DNA of 15,202 nucleotides from contig MERE01000047.1 in NCBI GenBank assembly GCA_001771975.1, forward strand, positions 1 to 15,202. The letters run 5' to 3'. Under the pieces are notes generated by a model that was not told where the DNA came from, searched no databases, and saw nothing but the letters and a program-made list of their open reading frames with translations. Source of the stretch: Betaproteobacteria bacterium RIFCSPLOWO2_02_FULL_68_150 (lineage in GTDB: Bacteria > Pseudomonadota > Gammaproteobacteria > Burkholderiales > SG8-39). The stretch's first letter is position 1; the number at the start of each line of letters is the position of its first letter. Made by a program: the position numbers and the translations under genes. This document shows, in pieces, positions 13,527 to 15,202 of this stretch.

Positions 13527-14222
13527 ATGGAACGGCAAGGTCCTGTGGTGATGGAAAAAGGCGCCGCGGCGGTTGCCCGGCTGCCGGGAGTGACGCCGGT
13601 TCGGCAGTCGCGCAGCGAAGCGACGTTTCACGCCCTGATCAAGGCGGGACGCAGGGCGCTGGATGCCAAGTCCTTCGACGAGATGACGATCGAGGACATC
13701 GCGCGCGCCGCGAAGACTTCGGTGGGCACGTTCTACGGCCGCTTCGCCAACAAGGAGGCGTTCTTTGCGGCGATCCAGGAGATCACGGTCGAGGACGTCG
13801 AGGAACGACTCGAGGCGCAGCTGACGCAGCCCGAAATCGAACGCGCGAGCGATGCGAAGTTTCTCGAGGCGATCGCGCGGCTCAGCGTAGCGGTGTTCCG
13901 CGCGCATCGCGGGCTTTACATCGCATCGTTCAAGCACTCGTCGGCGCGGCCCGGCGCGTGGTCGCCGATCCGGCGGCTGGGGCACAAGGCTTCCGGGCTC
14001 TTCGCGGCCAGGCTCGCGCCGCGCCTGAAAAGGCTCGGCAAGCCCGCGAGCGAGCGGGAGATCCGGATCGGGCTGCAATTCATGAACGGCCTCCTGGTCA
14101 ACGCCGTCCTGAACGACCCGGGCCCGCTCTCGCTCGATGACAAGGAAATCGTGACGTACATCAGCCGGTTCCTGTGCGCATTCTTTGGGGTCGGCAGCGA
14201 TGGACAACGCCGCGCCGAATGA
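13527..14222 (+). CDS. TetR/AcrR-family transcriptional regulator
   Basis: This 231-residue protein is a TetR-type repressor that probably controls the TRAP-thiolase unit. The N-terminal DNA-binding domain is at about 28-78: FHALIKAGRRALDAKSFDEMTIEDIARAAKTSVGTFYGRFANKEAFFAAI. The rest is a helical ligand-binding domain of generic kind, with IRIGLQFMNGLLVNAVLNDP towards the end and no signature that names the effector. The start is uncertain: the ATG at 13527 gives 231 residues, and a second in-frame ATG at 13551, with AAGG ten bases upstream, gives 223; both include the whole helix-turn-helix. Being encoded among its presumed targets suggests an autoregulated cassette with the inverted repeat at 10344-10365 as its operator; acyl-CoA or free acid ligands are plausible given the adjacent thiolase. 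Confidence 0.9.
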   Translation: MERQGPVVMEKGAAAVARLPGVTPVRQSRSEATFHALIKAGRRALDAKSFDEMTIEDIARAAKTSVGTFYGRFANKEAFFAAIQEITVEDVEERLEAQLTQPEIERASDAKFLEAIARLSVAVFRAHRGLYIASFKHSSARPGAWSPIRRLGHKASGLFAARLAPRLKRLGKPASEREIRIGLQFMNGLLVNAVLNDPGPLSLDDKEIVTYISRFLCAFFGVGSDGQRRAE

Positions 14223-14243
14223 AGCGTAATGAAGGAGAGTGCC

Positions 14244-15202
14244 TTGGATAACGTGGTCATTGTGGCTGCCATCAGGACGCCCTTCGGCAGGTTCGGCGGC
14301 GTCCTGCGGGAGCGTTCGGCGGTAGAGCTCGGCGCTCTCGCAGCAAAGGCCGTCCTCGAGCGCGGGGGAATTCGTCCCGAGGAGCTGAGCGAGACGATCT
14401 TCGGATGCGGCATTCTGGACGCGGCGACCGCAGTTCCGGCGCGGCAGATCAACTTCAAGGTGGGCATCCCGGGTACGACGCCGTCGCTGACCGTCGATCG
14501 GGCGTGCTGCTCGTCCATGGCGGCCATCGGGCTTGCGTCCATGAAAATCCGCTTCGGCGAGGCGAACATCGTCCTTGCGGGCGGGATCGAAAGCTGCAGC
14601 CAGACGCCGTTCCTGATGCGGGGTACGCGCTGGGGCCGGAAGCTGGGCGATTTTTCGGTGGAAGACCCGATGCAGGTGCGCAACCCGATCACGGGCCTGG
14701 CGCTTGCCGTCGTCACCGGCAGGAAGGCGCTCGAACACGGGGTATCGCGCGAGGAGCAGGACGAATGGTCCTATCACAGCCACCGCAAATACTTCGCGGC
14801 CCACGACGCCGGGATTTACGCGCAGGAAATCCTGCCAGTCGAGAGGAAGGACCGTGGCGTCATCGCAGTGGACGAGGGGCCGCGTCGCGACACTTCGCTC
14901 GAAAAGTTGGCCGCGCTTCCTACCGTGTACGGCAGCCCGAGCGTCACGGCGGGCAATGCGCCGGGGCTGAACGACGGCGCCTCGGCGTTGATCCTGATGC
15001 CGGGCGCGGAAGCCGCGCGCCGGGGCCTGGCCCCGCTCGCTGAAGTCGTCGCCTACGCCCAGCTGGCGGGCGATCTGGAGTCTTCCGTCTACATGCCTGC
15101 GCACGCCATCCTCGCGGCGGCGAAGAAAGCGGGAATCGGTCTGCGCGATCTGAAGTGCATCGAGATCAACGAGGCGTTTGCGGCCATGCCGCTGGTATCG
15201 AC
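14244..15202 (+). CDS. Thiolase-family acetyl-CoA acetyltransferase (3' end beyond the window)
   Basis: The first 319 residues of a thiolase are present; the gene runs off the right edge. It should either cleave 3-ketoacyl-CoA or condense two acyl-CoAs. The opening DNVVIVAAIRTPFGRFGG is the family start, TVDRACCSSMAAIGLASMKI holds the acyl-accepting Cys88, GGIESCSQTPFLMRG is the following loop, GNAPGLNDGASALIL is conserved, and INEAFAAMPLVS is the NEAFA motif just before the cut. The final GHP and CGGG motifs lie outside. I chose the TTG at 14244, since AAGGAG precedes it by six bases and the protein then begins at the usual point; an ATG at 14229 would overlap that Shine-Dalgarno. It follows tetR by 21 bp and probably belongs to the same operon. 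A degradative role is favoured by the transporter next to it. Confidence 0.9.
   Translation, partial: MDNVVIVAAIRTPFGRFGGVLRERSAVELGALAAKAVLERGGIRPEELSETIFGCGILDAATAVPARQINFKVGIPGTTPSLTVDRACCSSMAAIGLASMKIRFGEANIVLAGGIESCSQTPFLMRGTRWGRKLGDFSVEDPMQVRNPITGLALAVVTGRKALEHGVSREEQDEWSYHSHRKYFAAHDAGIYAQEILPVERKDRGVIAVDEGPRRDTSLEKLAALPTVYGSPSVTAGNAPGLNDGASALILMPGAEAARRGLAPLAEVVAYAQLAGDLESSVYMPAHAILAAAKKAGIGLRDLKCIEINEAFAAMPLVS

Noticed and set aside
13185..15104. Long minus-strand open frame opposite dctM, tetR and the thiolase
   Set aside because: No domain is seen and the plus-strand genes are unambiguous.
1..15202. CRISPR array, tRNA or rRNA genes, transposase
   Set aside because: No regularly spaced repeats, cloverleaf-like or rRNA-like sequence, or transposase motifs were seen on either strand.

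Overview
The window is high-GC proteobacterial DNA, most likely from a betaproteobacterium. That is an inference from base composition and from the mix of families (TRAP transporter, FCD-type GntR, methyl-corrinoid genes); no taxonomic marker is present. A sampled 60-base line in the TRAP permease is 75% G+C, whereas one in the acetyltransferase near the left edge is 53%, so roughly the first 1.7 kb looks like accessory DNA joined to a more native catabolic region.

Left accessory part (1-1707): the tail of an unidentified gene, a GNAT N-acetyltransferase bracketed by two degenerate 52-bp direct repeats, and a toxin-antitoxin pair of the HigB/HigA type on the minus strand (toxin gene first). 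A short spacer packed with symmetric DNA elements separates the pair from the next block.

Central part (1708-9220, all minus strand): a tightly packed seven-gene unit for corrinoid-dependent one-carbon transfer. In transcription order it encodes a GntR/FCD regulator, a MetV-MetF fused methylenetetrahydrofolate reductase, a B12-binding corrinoid protein, a uroporphyrinogen-decarboxylase-family methyltransferase, a MetH-activation-domain-like protein, a reductive activator of corrinoid enzymes (RACE) and an AcsE-like methyltetrahydrofolate/corrinoid methyltransferase. Several junctions overlap by ATGA or GTGA. The inferred route is: methyl donor to corrinoid protein, to tetrahydrofolate, then oxidation to methylene-tetrahydrofolate, with RACE rescuing oxidised cobalt. 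The methyl donor cannot be read from the sequence. A perfect TTGTATACAA-type palindrome covers the -10 of the predicted regulator promoter, and a second TGTATACA box lies 150 bp upstream.

Right part: an alpha/beta hydrolase on the minus strand (9458-10189), then a plus-strand unit with a complete tripartite TRAP uptake system (dctP, dctQ, dctM), a TetR regulator and a thiolase cut by the window edge. A sigma70-like promoter followed by a perfect 8-bp inverted repeat stands before dctP. The two halves together look like a catabolic locus: TRAP imports an organic acid, thiolase and hydrolase take part in its breakdown, and the corrinoid unit may remove a methyl group. The functional link between the halves is inferred only from adjacency.
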